64,000 bases of DNA from Alcaligenaceae bacterium (GCA_029265795.1 JAJUGV010000004.1:1-64000), one strand, 5' to 3'. Shown: positions 9,232 through 18,912, counted from the first letter of the stretch. Program-made: numbers and translations. The notes: generated by a model not told the origin, from the letters alone.

Positions 9232-11112
9232 ATGACGCTGGCATCCCTGGCGGTTCAGGCTCTCAATGGCCTGGCAGAAGCCGCCTCGCTCTTTCTGGTG
9301 GCAGTGGGTCTGTCCCTGATTTTTGGCGTCAGTCGCATCGTCAACTTCGCCCATGGCTCCCTCTATATGCTGGGCCTGTATGTGGCGTGGACCTTGGTTC
9401 AGGCATGGGGCGATGTTGCAGCCGGTTTCTGGGGCGCCATGCTGGCGTCGGCATTGCTCATTGGTTTGCTGGGCGCCATCGTGGAGCTGAGTGTGCTGCG
9501 GCGCATTTACCGGGCACCGGAAATGTTTCAGTTGCTGGCCACGTTCGCGCTCGTTCTAGTATTGGAAGATCTCGCGCTATGGCTCTGGGGCCCCGAAGAT
9601 TTATTGGGTCCGCTGGCTCCGGGTCTGGAAGGGTCGGTGCCGATACTGGGTCGCTACTTCCCGGTCTATGATTTGGTGCTGATCGGGATCGGTGCTGCGG
9701 TATGGCTGGGGCTTTGGCTGCTATTGAATCGCAGTCACTGGGGGCGTCAGATTCGAGCCGCCACGCAGGATCGCGAGATGTTGGGTGCATTGGGGGTCAA
9801 CTCTGCTTGGCTGTTCACCAGTGTGTTCGCTTTGGGTGCTTTCCTTGCGGGGCTGGCCGGAGCGCTTCAGTTGCCCCGGCAACCCGCCAACCTGGGGCTC
9901 GATCTGGCAGTGATCGGCGATGTCTTTGTGGTGGTGGTTGTGGGGGGCATGGGCTCGATTTCTGGTGCAGCGTTGGCCTCCCTTATCATCGCCCAGCTCA
10001 AGGCTCTGTGTATCGCCTTGGGGGTGGTGGAGCTTTTCGGCATACAGGTCGCATTCCCCAAGCTAACTTTGGTGGTGGAGTTCCTGTTCATGGCGGTTGT
10101 GCTGGTGTTTCGCCCATGGGGCTTGCTTGGTAAACCACTAGCATTGTCGCGCACGGCTGCGGGCGCCGAAGCTCCATTACAGCCCGCCGGCCGGGGTCCG
10201 CGTGTCCTCGCCTTAGTCGTCGCTGTCCTGGTTTTGGGGCTACCCCTGCTTTCTGAAACAGTCCCCTACGCAACCGTTATCGCACAGGACATGCTCATTG
10301 CCGTCGTCTTTGGTGTCAGTCTTCATTTCATGATGGGGCTGGGCGGTATGGTGTCATTTGGGCACGCTGCGTACTTTGGCCTCGGCGCTTACGGAGTCGC
10401 GCTGGCTTTCAAAAGTTTCGGTTGGAGCATGGCGGCTTCATTACTGGCGGCACCGGTGCTTGCGGGGGCGGCAGCATTGCTGTTCGGCTGGTTCTGCGTG
10501 CGGCTGGCGGGAGTGTACTTAGCAATGCTCACCCTGGCTTTCGCGCAGATCGTATGGTCGGTGGTGTATCAATGGGATGCGGTCACAGGTGGATCAAACG
10601 GCATGATTGGTGTGTGGCCCGAGCGCTGGCTTAGCGGCGACAGATGGTACTGGTTTGTGGCGGTGGTCGCCATAGTGGTGGTGTGGCTGGTACGGCGGCT
10701 TGCATTCTCTCACTTCGGCCTGGCACTGCGCGCTACGCGCGATTCGGCAATGCGAGCTGATGCGCTGGGTATCAACGTTAAGCGCGTTCAATTGGTGGGC
10801 TTTTGTGTTGCCGGAGTCCTGGCCGGAGTGGCGGGCGGATTATTCGTGTTCTCCAAAGGCGGGGTGTCACCAGAGACGCTGATGGTGAGTACATCAGTGG
10901 ATGCACTCGTCATGGTATTGATGGGGGGCATCCAGCAGCTCGCCGGGCCGGTGGTGGGAGGCGTGGTGTTTACGGCCATGCGCGATTATTTTGTGGGGAT
11001 TACGCAGTACTGGGGAGCGCTTTTTGGGGCCGTCATCCTGCTTATCGTAATGGCGTTTCCCCAGGGCATCGCGGGGCAGTTTGCTCGGTGGTCCGCGAGG
11101 AGGCAAAAGTGA
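9232..11112 (+). CDS. Fused LivH-LivM ABC transporter permease
   Basis: A 626-residue inner-membrane protein joining the two permeases that are normally separate. Residues about 1-295 are LivH-like (LSLIFGVSRIVNFAHGSLYM, then GGMGSISGAALASLII) and about 340-620 are LivM-like (MMGLGGMVSFGHAAYFGLGA, then GGIQQLAGPVVGG). Roughly 16-18 membrane helices are expected. Its TGA overlaps the GTG start of the next ATPase gene, so translation is coupled. The single-chain permease would fix LivH:LivM stoichiometry at 1:1. Confidence 0.93.
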   Translation: MTLASLAVQALNGLAEAASLFLVAVGLSLIFGVSRIVNFAHGSLYMLGLYVAWTLVQAWGDVAAGFWGAMLASALLIGLLGAIVELSVLRRIYRAPEMFQLLATFALVLVLEDLALWLWGPEDLLGPLAPGLEGSVPILGRYFPVYDLVLIGIGAAVWLGLWLLLNRSHWGRQIRAATQDREMLGALGVNSAWLFTSVFALGAFLAGLAGALQLPRQPANLGLDLAVIGDVFVVVVVGGMGSISGAALASLIIAQLKALCIALGVVELFGIQVAFPKLTLVVEFLFMAVVLVFRPWGLLGKPLALSRTAAGAEAPLQPAGRGPRVLALVVAVLVLGLPLLSETVPYATVIAQDMLIAVVFGVSLHFMMGLGGMVSFGHAAYFGLGAYGVALAFKSFGWSMAASLLAAPVLAGAAALLFGWFCVRLAGVYLAMLTLAFAQIVWSVVYQWDAVTGGSNGMIGVWPERWLSGDRWYWFVAVVAIVVVWLVRRLAFSHFGLALRATRDSAMRADALGINVKRVQLVGFCVAGVLAGVAGGLFVFSKGGVSPETLMVSTSVDALVMVLMGGIQQLAGPVVGGVVFTAMRDYFVGITQYWGALFGAVILLIVMAFPQGIAGQFARWSARRQK

Positions 11113-11891
11113 GTGCCTTGTTACAGGTTCGCGGTCTGACTCGCCGCTTTGGTGGCAATCTGGCGGTGAACAGCATCGATTTCGATGTGCATGCCGGCGA
11201 GCTGTTGGCGCTGATAGGGCCTAACGGCGCCGGGAAATCCACGACTTTCAATATGATTAACGGGCAGTTGTCAGCCACCGCCGGCTCGGTACGCTTCGAT
11301 GGGCATGAGCTTCTCGGCTTACCTTCCCACCGGGTGGCGCGCCTGGGTGTGGGGCGGAGTTTCCAGATAGCTGCCACCTTCTCTTCCCTGACGGCACTGC
11401 AGAACGTGCAAATGGCGCTGATCGCGAGCCGGCGACAAGTGTTTTCCTTTTTTTCGCGTGCCGATCGATATGAGCCGGAGCAGGCGATGGCGCTACTTGA
11501 GCAGGTGGGCATGGAGGAGTTGGCCGACCAACCTTGTGCGGATCTTGCCTATGGGGATGTAAAGCGGCTGGAGCTGGCAATGAGTCTGGCCGGCAGCCCC
11601 CGCCTTTTGCTCATGGATGAACCGACCGCCGGCATGGGAACGGGCGAGCGCAATGCATTGGTAGCCATGATCAAGCGCCTAGTGCGCGAACGTAATATGG
11701 GCGTGCTGTTCACCGAGCACAGTATGGATGTGGTGTTCGAGCATGCCGATCGCATTCTTGTTCTCGCGCAGGGGCGACGGATCGCGGAAGGTACACCAGC
11801 TGAAATACGGAACCACCCAGAGGTGCGCGAGGTGTATTTCGGTACCGAGATGGAACCGTCGGCGGTGGTCGGAATGGAGCCTGAAGCATGA
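11109..11891 (+). CDS. livG: ABC transporter ATPase, LivG type
   Basis: A 260-residue ATPase. The GTG start at 11109 overlaps the permease stop (GTGA) and has AGGAGG six bases upstream. Walker A is GPNGAGKST; the signature helix is replaced by LAYGDVKRLELAMSLA, typical of LivG-type subunits, and Walker B is LLLMDEPTAGM. A C-terminal HPEVREVYFG motif is also family-typical. It pairs with LivF to drive the fused permease. Overlaps livF by ATGA. Confidence 0.93.
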   Translation: MSALLQVRGLTRRFGGNLAVNSIDFDVHAGELLALIGPNGAGKSTTFNMINGQLSATAGSVRFDGHELLGLPSHRVARLGVGRSFQIAATFSSLTALQNVQMALIASRRQVFSFFSRADRYEPEQAMALLEQVGMEELADQPCADLAYGDVKRLELAMSLAGSPRLLLMDEPTAGMGTGERNALVAMIKRLVRERNMGVLFTEHSMDVVFEHADRILVLAQGRRIAEGTPAEIRNHPEVREVYFGTEMEPSAVVGMEPEA

Positions 11892-12661
11892 CGGAATATC
11901 AGCTAGGGCATCCGGTTCCGGTGGGCTTGCAAGCAGTATCGCCTCTATTGGAAGTGGAGGGGCTCGACGCCTGGTACGGGGCGGCCCGTATCCTGCGGGG
12001 GGTCAGTCTGCAGGTGGGAAGGGGTGATGTAGTCGCCTTGATGGGGCGTAACGGGGCGGGCAAGTCGACGACTTTGAAGGCTGTCATGGGGTTGGTGAAG
12101 CGGCGGGTCCGGCGTTTGAGCTTCATGGGCAAGGATGTCGAGCGTTTGCGGACCTTTGAGATGGCCAAGGCGGGTATGGCGTATGTGCCGGAAGATAGGC
12201 GGGTGTTCACGGAGCTTACTGTCGACGAGAACCTGGCGCTGGGCCGGCTGCCGGAACGCCGGTGGCCGGATGGGAAACCGGCGGTTAACTGGACCCGTGA
12301 AGCGCTATATGACTTATTTCCGGTGTTGCAAAATTTACGACACCGTAGCGCGGGTACGCTTAGCGGGGGCGAACAGCAGATGTTGACTGTGGCACGCGGG
12401 CTGATGGGCAATCCGTTTCTATTGTTGCTGGACGAACCCTCGGAAGGCGTGGCGCCCATCGTGGTCGAGCAGATGGCAGGGATGATACGTGCGCTTAAGG
12501 CGCGGGGCACCAGTATCTTGCTTTCGGAACAGAACCTACCCTTTGCGCGGCGGATTGCAGACCGTGCCTACGTGCTGGAGAAGGGCGTAATTCGCTATAG
12601 CGACAGTATGGAAGTTCTGCTGGCCGACGAAGCCCTTAAGCGTCAGTATCTGACGCTTTAA
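11888..12661 (+). CDS. livF: ABC transporter ATPase, LivF type
   Basis: A 257-residue ATPase with Walker A GRNGAGKST, signature LSGGEQQM, Walker B LLLLDEPSEG and the H-region LLSEQN expected of LivF. About 20 extra residues precede the usual LLEVEGLDAWYG start. The ATG overlaps the livG stop. It is last in the importer operon and convergent with the indolepyruvate oxidoreductase gene 12 bp away. Confidence 0.93.
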   Translation: MTEYQLGHPVPVGLQAVSPLLEVEGLDAWYGAARILRGVSLQVGRGDVVALMGRNGAGKSTTLKAVMGLVKRRVRRLSFMGKDVERLRTFEMAKAGMAYVPEDRRVFTELTVDENLALGRLPERRWPDGKPAVNWTREALYDLFPVLQNLRHRSAGTLSGGEQQMLTVARGLMGNPFLLLLDEPSEGVAPIVVEQMAGMIRALKARGTSILLSEQNLPFARRIADRAYVLEKGVIRYSDSMEVLLADEALKRQYLTL

Positions 12662-12664
12662 GGG
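12633..12664. terminator. Hairpin at the livF / oxidoreductase junction
   Basis: AAGCGTCAG (12638-12646) pairs with CTGACGCTT (12650-12658) around a 3-nt loop; the stem can extend through CCCTT/AAGGG with a one-base bulge. It covers the livF stop codon and sits between two convergent genes, so it could act as a bidirectional terminator. No long T-tract follows on either strand. Confidence 0.4.
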
Positions 12665-12672
12665 CATTGGGT

Positions 12673-15600
12673 TCAGGCAACTGCACGCTTAATCTCGTGG
12701 GCGTCGATATCGCCGTTACGATAGCGCTCTAACAACGCAGAACGACGTTCTTCCGCCGTATCCATCGAAGCTTCCTTGATGTGGCCGTAGCCGCGAATGC
12801 TTTCCGGTAAGCGTGCCAGCTCCAGTGCTACGGAAAGTCGGCCCGCGTCCAGACTGCGTTGGAATTCATCAAGCAAGGCGAAATAGTCTTCCACCCACTG
12901 ACGCTCACGACGCCGCTCAGCCGTCTTGCCGAAGGGGTCGAGTGGGGTGCCTCGCAAGCCGCGCATACCGGTAAGCATACGCATGGCCTTAAGCATCCAG
13001 GGGCCGTAACTGCGTTTCATCGGGTGCCCATGCGCATCGCGTTTGGCAAAGCGTGGCGGGGCCATATGAAAACGCAATTGGTAATCCGTACCGGGTTCGC
13101 CTTCGAATGTTTCTCGCAGACGCTCCAGGAAGACGGGGTCGGTGTAGAGGCGGGCGACTTCGTATTCATCCTTGTACGCCATGAGCTTAGCCAGGTTGTG
13201 TGCCACGGCTGTGGTCAGCTTGAGCCTCTCCGCACCGTTAAGGGACGCAGACAGGATGTCCGTTTCCTTTCGTTTGATTGCTTCCACGGCGTCCCGATAG
13301 CGGTGCGCGTAAGCCGCGTTCTGGTAACTGGTGAGCCACTGCATGTTGCGCTCTACGATCTGGTCGAGCGTTTCCGGCATCGCGAGAATACGGGCGGGCT
13401 CGGGCATCAGAGCGTCGGCCCCTTCGTGGGCGGCCCGGCGTCCGCATTCGAAAGCGACAAGATTCTTCTCTACCATGACTCCGTTCAGCTCAATGGCCTG
13501 ACGCAGGCTGGCACGTGTTAGAGGAATCCAACCCTTCTGCCAGGCATAGCCCAGCATCAGGGGATTCGCATAGATGGTGTCGCCCAGATGAGCAAGGGCC
13601 AGGGCGCTCGCATCGATGAATTCGCACTGACTGCCAATGGCTTCCTGCAGGCGGTCGTGGGTCTGTTGTGATGGGAAACGCCAGGACGCGTTGTGGATGA
13701 TCTCGGCAGTAGGGGCGGGGGCGTCGTTCACCACAGCTTGGGTGTGGCCGGCCCGTACCCGTTCAAGAATATCTGCCGCAGTGCTGACGATGGCATCGCA
13801 CCCTAGGAGCAGGCGAGCGCGAGCGGTGGGAATGCGCGTCGAGAGTATGCCTTCCGGATCGTTCGCAATCTGGATGTGGCTGGCCACCGCGCCGCCTTTC
13901 TGGGCCAGGCCTGCCATGTCGAGAACGCACACACCCTTGCCTTCGATGTGGGCCGCCATGCCCAGCAGGTTGCCGATGGTCACGACGCCGGTGCCACCGA
14001 TGCCCGTCACCAGAATGCCGTAGGCGTCGTCGACGTCCGGCAGTACCGGCTCGGGAAGTGGGGTGAGGGTTGCGCTCTTGCTGTCAGAGGCCTGTGCATC
14101 CGCAGATGTCGGCCTGGGTTTGCGTGGTTGAGCGCCTTCCAGTGTGACAAAGCTAGGGCAGTAACCCTTCACGCAGGAAAAGTCTTTATTGCAGGAAGAC
14201 TGATTGATGCGTCGCTTGGTGCCACGAGGCGTTTCCACAGGTTCAACGGAGAGGCAGTTCGAGACGCGTGAGCAATCGCCGCAACCTTCGCAGACATCAG
14301 TATTGATGTACGCACGCAGAGCCGGGTCGGGGTAAGTGCCACGCTTGCGGCGACGCCTTTTCTCGGTGGCACAGGTCTGGTCGTAGATCAGTACGGTCGT
14401 GCCTTCGACTTCGCGCAGCTCACGCTGAATTTGATCCAGTTCGTCGCGGTGGTGAACGGGCGGGTTGCCCTGGAGGCTGATGCCTTTGTACTTCTCAGGT
14501 TCGTCAGTGACAATGACGATACGGCTGACCCCTTCTGCCGCAACCTGGGCGACCAGGGCGGGCACAGTCAGGGTGCCGTCGACCGGTTGACCACCCGTCA
14601 TCGCCACCGCGTCATTGAACAGGACTTTATACGTGATGTTGGCCTTGGCGGCGACGGCGGCACGGATGGCGAGAATACCGGAGTGGAAGTAGGTGCCGTC
14701 ACCTAAATTCACGAAAACGTGTTTTTCCTTGGTGAAGTGTTGCTGCCCGGTCCAGGCTGCGCCTTCGCCGCCCATGTGGCTGAAAGTCTCGGTACGGCGG
14801 TCCATCCAGATTGTCATGTAGTGGCAACCGATGCCTGCCATGGCCCGAGAGCCTTCGGGAACCTGCGTCGAGGTATTGTGGGGGCAACCTGAACAGAACC
14901 ATGGCTTGCGCTCGATGGGCGCAGAAGCCTCCTGTTTGGCTTTGTCCTTGGCATCCAGTATGGCGAGATGGACCGCGATGCCGGTGCGTATATCTTCCGG
15001 AAGGTCAAAGCGCTCCAGGCATTGGGCGATGGCGCGCGCGATATGAGCGGGCGAGAGATCGGCGTGCGGCGGTAGCAGCCATGGGCCGCGCGGTTCCGTC
15101 CATTCACCGCCGCCGTTGCCCCGGTCGGCGAATTTGCCTGAGACACGTGGTCTAACGTCGTCGCGCCAGTTGTATAGCTCTTCTTTCAGAGCGTATTCCA
15201 GAACCTGACGCTTCTCTTCAACAACTAGAATTTCCTGTAAGCCGGTCGCGAATTCGCGCGCGTCCTGCGCGTTCATGGGCCATACGCAGCCCACCTTCAT
15301 GATGCGGATGCCTGCACGTTCGCAGGCAGCGTCATCCAGCCCGAGGTTGCGCAATGCCTCTCGGGTATCGAGATAGGCTTTACCCGCAGCCATGATGCCC
15401 AGCCGGGCTTGTGGCGCGTCCACGACGATGCGGTTCAGGCGGTTACGCCGCACGTAGGCCAGTGCCGCATAAAGTTTGTGATCCAACAGGCGGGCTTCCT
15501 GGGCTAGCGGGGTGTCCGGCCAGCGCAAGTTGAGCCCGTCTGCGGGGAGTGGAAAATCTTCCGGCAGGAGTATCTGCGGCCGTTGCGGGTCAACGTAGAC

Positions 15601-16263
15601 GGAGGCGCTGGATTCCACAACTTCGGTCACGCATTTCATGCCGACCCACAGGCCGGTGAAGCGACTCATAGCCCAGCCATGCAGACCGTAATCCAAGTAT
15701 TCCTGTACGTTCGAGGGATAGAGCAGGGGAATACCGGCGGACATCAGGTTGTGTTCAGACTGGTGTGCCACCGTCGAGGACTTGGCTGCGTGGTCGTCTC
15801 CGGCCAGCACCAGCACACCGCCGTGTCGGGAGCTGCCCGCGGCATTGGCGTGCTTAAGTACATCCATGCTGCGGTCTACGCCCGGGCCCTTGCCGTACCA
15901 AATGGCAAACACGCCGTCGTGAGTGGCATCCTTATACAGATTGACCTGTTGTGTTCCCCAGCAGGCTGTGGCCGCCAGGTCTTCATTCACACCGGGTTGG
16001 AAGACGATGTCTTGTGCCTTGAGGTGATCTTTAGCTCGCCACAGCGCTTGGTCGTAGGCGCCCAAAGGGGATCCACGATAGCCCGAGATGAAGCCGGCGG
16101 TGTTCAAGCCCGCAGCGGCGTCGCGCGCCTTCTGTAACAGGGGCAGGCGCACCAGCGCCTGGGTACCGCTCAGGTAAATACGGCCTTCTTCCAGGGTGTA
16201 TTTGTCGTCCAGCGTAACTGCGTGGCCATGCGGCAAAGCGCTTGCCGGCAGGGGTGCGTTCAT
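12673..16263 (-). CDS. Indolepyruvate ferredoxin oxidoreductase family protein (fused subunits)
   Basis: A 1196-residue fused enzyme of the 2-oxoacid:acceptor oxidoreductase superfamily, predicted to decarboxylate aryl- or branched 2-oxoacids to acyl-CoA with ferredoxin-type electron transfer. The pyrimidine-binding part is N-terminal, the TPP-binding domain is near residue 520 (GDGTYFHSGIL), a [4Fe-4S] cysteine motif (CEGCGDCSRVSNC) near 660, and the gamma domain starts near 755 (GIGGTGVVTIGNLLG). ATG 16263 is preceded by AGGAG; an ATG at 16341 is further upstream. It is divergent from a LysR gene and convergent with the Liv importer, consistent with amino-acid oxidation. Exact substrate uncertain. 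Confidence 0.9.
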   Translation of the reverse strand: MNAPLPASALPHGHAVTLDDKYTLEEGRIYLSGTQALVRLPLLQKARDAAAGLNTAGFISGYRGSPLGAYDQALWRAKDHLKAQDIVFQPGVNEDLAATACWGTQQVNLYKDATHDGVFAIWYGKGPGVDRSMDVLKHANAAGSSRHGGVLVLAGDDHAAKSSTVAHQSEHNLMSAGIPLLYPSNVQEYLDYGLHGWAMSRFTGLWVGMKCVTEVVESSASVYVDPQRPQILLPEDFPLPADGLNLRWPDTPLAQEARLLDHKLYAALAYVRRNRLNRIVVDAPQARLGIMAAGKAYLDTREALRNLGLDDAACERAGIRIMKVGCVWPMNAQDAREFATGLQEILVVEEKRQVLEYALKEELYNWRDDVRPRVSGKFADRGNGGGEWTEPRGPWLLPPHADLSPAHIARAIAQCLERFDLPEDIRTGIAVHLAILDAKDKAKQEASAPIERKPWFCSGCPHNTSTQVPEGSRAMAGIGCHYMTIWMDRRTETFSHMGGEGAAWTGQQHFTKEKHVFVNLGDGTYFHSGILAIRAAVAAKANITYKVLFNDAVAMTGGQPVDGTLTVPALVAQVAAEGVSRIVIVTDEPEKYKGISLQGNPPVHHRDELDQIQRELREVEGTTVLIYDQTCATEKRRRRKRGTYPDPALRAYINTDVCEGCGDCSRVSNCLSVEPVETPRGTKRRINQSSCNKDFSCVKGYCPSFVTLEGAQPRKPRPTSADAQASDSKSATLTPLPEPVLPDVDDAYGILVTGIGGTGVVTIGNLLGMAAHIEGKGVCVLDMAGLAQKGGAVASHIQIANDPEGILSTRIPTARARLLLGCDAIVSTAADILERVRAGHTQAVVNDAPAPTAEIIHNASWRFPSQQTHDRLQEAIGSQCEFIDASALALAHLGDTIYANPLMLGYAWQKGWIPLTRASLRQAIELNGVMVEKNLVAFECGRRAAHEGADALMPEPARILAMPETLDQIVERNMQWLTSYQNAAYAHRYRDAVEAIKRKETDILSASLNGAERLKLTTAVAHNLAKLMAYKDEYEVARLYTDPVFLERLRETFEGEPGTDYQLRFHMAPPRFAKRDAHGHPMKRSYGPWMLKAMRMLTGMRGLRGTPLDPFGKTAERRRERQWVEDYFALLDEFQRSLDAGRLSVALELARLPESIRGYGHIKEASMDTAEERRSALLERYRNGDIDAHEIKRAVA

Positions 16264-16421
16264 GGCGCGGTCTCCTCTTGTCATTGTCGTGACACGGTGG
16301 GCGCAGGAGCAAGGGGTACGCCTCAGCCGCCCGTGTGACATTGATGTCTTTTTATGCAGTGTATGCGTGCGTAGCGTTATCGTAAAATCAAATTTTCAGC
16401 TAGCAGGTATCTATAAAACAA

Positions 16422-17324
16422 ATGAAGAACGAGGTGACCCTGCGGCAATTCCGTTACTTCATTGCCGCGGCTACAACGGGGCAGTTTTCTACCGCTGCCA
16501 TTGCCGAGAACGTGTCTCAGTCCGCCATCACAAACGCTGTGCAGAGCCTGGAGCGGCGTCTGCAGCTGCGACTGTTCGATCGACTGCCGCATGGCGTGGC
16601 CCTGACGCCGGAAGGTCAGGTGTTCTTTCACCATGCCCGACATGTGATGGATGCGGTAAGTGACGCCCTGAATCATGCCACGCTAAAACCGCAGGTTATG
16701 CAGGGGACGATACGCCTAGCGGCCACCTACACCGTGCTGGGTTACTTTCTTCCCGATTTGCTTAGTCGTTATAAGCGTAGCTACCCCAACGTGGAGATCG
16801 ATCTTATCGATATGGATCGCCCGACGCTTGAGGTGGCCGTCAAAGAAGGCACGGTGGATATGGGGATCGGGCTCGTCTCCAATCTCAAAAATCGCGATGA
16901 CTATCGATTGCATACGTTGGTGCGTTCACGTCGCCGGGTCTGGGTGGGTGCGGGCCATCCCTTGGCCGATCAGCCCTCTGTGACGCTGGCGGAAATCGCC
17001 CGGCATCCATATATAGTGCTACAGATTGATGACGCCGAAGAGGCGGCCATGCGCCATTGGCCCGACGGTGGAAAGCAATTGAAAATCGCCATGCGTACCG
17101 CATCAATTGAAGCGTTGCGCGGCCTGGTGGCCTACGGCTTTGGTGTGTCCATCTTGGCCGACCTCGTCTACCGACCCTGGTCGCTGGAAGGAAAAAAGAT
17201 CATTGCGCTCCCGATTATCGACCCGATCGAACCCATGGATGTCGGCCTGCTCTGGTCTCCCGCTAAAGAACCCCTGGGCATCACCGACACCTTCCGGCAA
17301 TTCCTCATCCAGGCCTGCGCGTAA
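16422..17324 (+). CDS. LysR-family transcriptional regulator
   Basis: A 300-residue LysR protein: N-terminal winged HTH (residues about 5-65, with VSQSAITNAVQSLERRL) and a C-terminal type-2 periplasmic-binding-fold effector domain. It is divergent from the indolepyruvate oxidoreductase gene with 158 bp between starts, the usual arrangement for a LysR protein controlling its neighbour. Its stop codon TAA (17322-17324) lies inside the 51-bp palindrome. Confidence 0.9.
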   Translation: MKNEVTLRQFRYFIAAATTGQFSTAAIAENVSQSAITNAVQSLERRLQLRLFDRLPHGVALTPEGQVFFHHARHVMDAVSDALNHATLKPQVMQGTIRLAATYTVLGYFLPDLLSRYKRSYPNVEIDLIDMDRPTLEVAVKEGTVDMGIGLVSNLKNRDDYRLHTLVRSRRRVWVGAGHPLADQPSVTLAEIARHPYIVLQIDDAEEAAMRHWPDGGKQLKIAMRTASIEALRGLVAYGFGVSILADLVYRPWSLEGKKIIALPIIDPIEPMDVGLLWSPAKEPLGITDTFRQFLIQACA

Positions 17325-17371
17325 ACTGGGGTCAGACCCCACTTTTAAAGTGGGGTCTGACCCCAGTTTAC
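17321..17371. repeat. 51-bp near-perfect palindrome carrying a REP-like GGGGTC core
   Basis: Two 25-base arms (17321-17345 and 17347-17371) are exact reverse complements around one central T. Each arm holds the core CTGGGGTCAGACCCC, itself a palindrome. The same core recurs at 41382-41404. It separates the convergent lysR and pldA genes and could terminate transcription both ways; the repeated core argues that it is a dispersed REP-like element. No associated transposase is in this window. Confidence 0.85.
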
Positions 17372-17373
17372 TT

Positions 17374-18678
17374 TTACGGGACGAGCGCGAGGCCGAATCG
17401 GATTTGGGAGCCGGTTTTTTGGTCGTAGCCCAGCAGGGTTTCGTTGTAGCCCTTGAAGTACTGCACGTGAAAATAGCCGTTCATGTTAAGGAAGGTGCGT
17501 TTGAGCGGCCAGGCGGCTTCCAGCTGCGTGCTGTTGCGCCCGCCGCTACCGTGGCGGTACAGGCCGGTAAGGATCAAGCCGTCATCCTGTGCCCACCGCA
17601 GCTTCCAATCTACGTTGCCTACGTAATCCCGGTAGTCTGGGTTTTCTCCCATGCTGAAGTAATGCTTCAGCCGAGGGGCGAACGTAAGAGTGCTGCCATG
17701 ACTTAGGCGGTAATTGAATTCGGGCTGTATATAGTAGAAGTTCTGCGAGCGAGATTGGTCACCGCTCTTGCCGTTGGATTCGTGTTCCACGCCGGCCTGC
17801 AGGCCCAAGAAGAAGGGGCTGCCTTCGGGGCGGAAGACTGCGTCCTGTCGCCAGAACAGGCTGGGCTTGAAGGATGTATCGACAAACGGGTTGGATTCCG
17901 AATGCAGATCCCATAGGGAAGTCTGCGTATAGCCCAAATAGAGCCCGTCCCAAATGCTGGGGTCGCGCGGGTCGTTAGGGGTAAACAGGCGATACTTCAG
18001 GCTGATCTGAAAGCGCGCCATGCGACTATTGTGTCCACCGACATCGAAGTACACAGGTTCATACGGCGAGATAGCGCTGCGAAAACGTTCGAAGCCTGGA
18101 TAGCTTTGGCTGCTCAGGTTCGTGAGGGGGGCGGGCCCTCCCAGAGTCGCCGCACCTGCTTGAGCCACTTCATGTTCCGCAGCCACGGGATCGCCATATA
18201 CCGGGTCACCTTTAGCTGCGTCCAGCACAGGCCCATCTGCTGCCGCAGCGACGATCCGGCCCTCTTCGGTTCCGCTGGTATCCAGTGCCAGCAGCGTGGT
18301 ATCACCTTCCACGTTGACAGCCTGCAGACCTAAAGCGCTTTGGGGTACTACTGCCCGCCATTCGAATCGGACAAAATTGTTGACGGGAATGCTGACGCTC
18401 GGTCTTGCCGTGTTGAGATAGGCGATGCTCCGTAGCGTGTCTCCCCGTTCGCTGCGCCATTGCAGCACGATGGTCGCAGGGGCTGTCCAGTCCATGACGC
18501 TGGGGGTATCGTTGAAGACAATAGCATTGACATGAACGGTTTCACCAGCCGTGGCGTGGTTGCGGTCCAGCGAATAGGCGATTCCTGCCAGACCTGAGAG
18601 CGGCCAGGCCAAAATCAAAGTGGCCGCAATGGAAACGAAACGGCGGGCAAGATGCGTCCAGGGTGTCGGGTTCGGCAT
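17374..18678 (-). CDS. pldA: Outer-membrane phospholipase A (OMPLA)
   Basis: A 434-residue precursor. A signal peptide (residues about 9-31) is followed by a beta-sandwich-like N-terminal extension and a C-terminal 12-strand barrel. The catalytic HESNG motif carries the His and Ser of the OMPLA dyad, with the downstream SRSQN supplying the Asn, as in E. coli PldA. The enzyme hydrolyses phospholipids in the outer leaflet when dimerised with calcium. The N-terminal region of about 170 residues makes it longer than E. coli PldA (289). Start chosen at 18678 because the signal peptide begins just after it; upstream residues of the longer frame are not signal-like. Confidence 0.87.
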   Translation of the reverse strand: MPNPTPWTHLARRFVSIAATLILAWPLSGLAGIAYSLDRNHATAGETVHVNAIVFNDTPSVMDWTAPATIVLQWRSERGDTLRSIAYLNTARPSVSIPVNNFVRFEWRAVVPQSALGLQAVNVEGDTTLLALDTSGTEEGRIVAAAADGPVLDAAKGDPVYGDPVAAEHEVAQAGAATLGGPAPLTNLSSQSYPGFERFRSAISPYEPVYFDVGGHNSRMARFQISLKYRLFTPNDPRDPSIWDGLYLGYTQTSLWDLHSESNPFVDTSFKPSLFWRQDAVFRPEGSPFFLGLQAGVEHESNGKSGDQSRSQNFYYIQPEFNYRLSHGSTLTFAPRLKHYFSMGENPDYRDYVGNVDWKLRWAQDDGLILTGLYRHGSGGRNSTQLEAAWPLKRTFLNMNGYFHVQYFKGYNETLLGYDQKTGSQIRFGLALVP

Positions 18679-18835
18679 GAATTTGAGAAAGAATGGAAAC
18701 CTGCAAATGTAGCACCGGCGCCGGATTCCACCGACTACCGATTGTGACTGCAACGGGCTTCTCAGCGAATACTGTGCCCGCACGCGTTTGGTGCTTTGTG
18801 AATGCGACGGTAAAATGCCGTGCTTCCCCTTGGTT

Positions 18836-18912
18836 GCGGCAGTAGCTCAGTTGGATAGAGCACGGGCCTTCTAAGCCTGAGGTCGGGGGTTCGAGACCCT
18901 CCTGCCGCGCCA
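18836..18912 (+). tRNA. tRNA-Arg (anticodon TCT)
   Basis: A 77-nt cloverleaf with encoded CCA. The acceptor stem GCGGCAG pairs with CTGCCGC, the D-arm reads AGCTCAGTTGGATAGAGC, and the anticodon loop CTTCTAA gives TCT. A possible -10 TAAAAT at 18811-18816 lies 20 bases upstream. Confidence 0.97.

Noticed and set aside
13238-13447. Small frame inside the oxidoreductase gene on the same strand
   Set aside because: Different reading frame within a continuous conserved coding sequence, with no start signal.
18836-18912. tRNA-Arg as an integration site
   Set aside because: No integrase gene, no repeat of the tRNA 3' end downstream and no change in gene style; neighbours are housekeeping genes.
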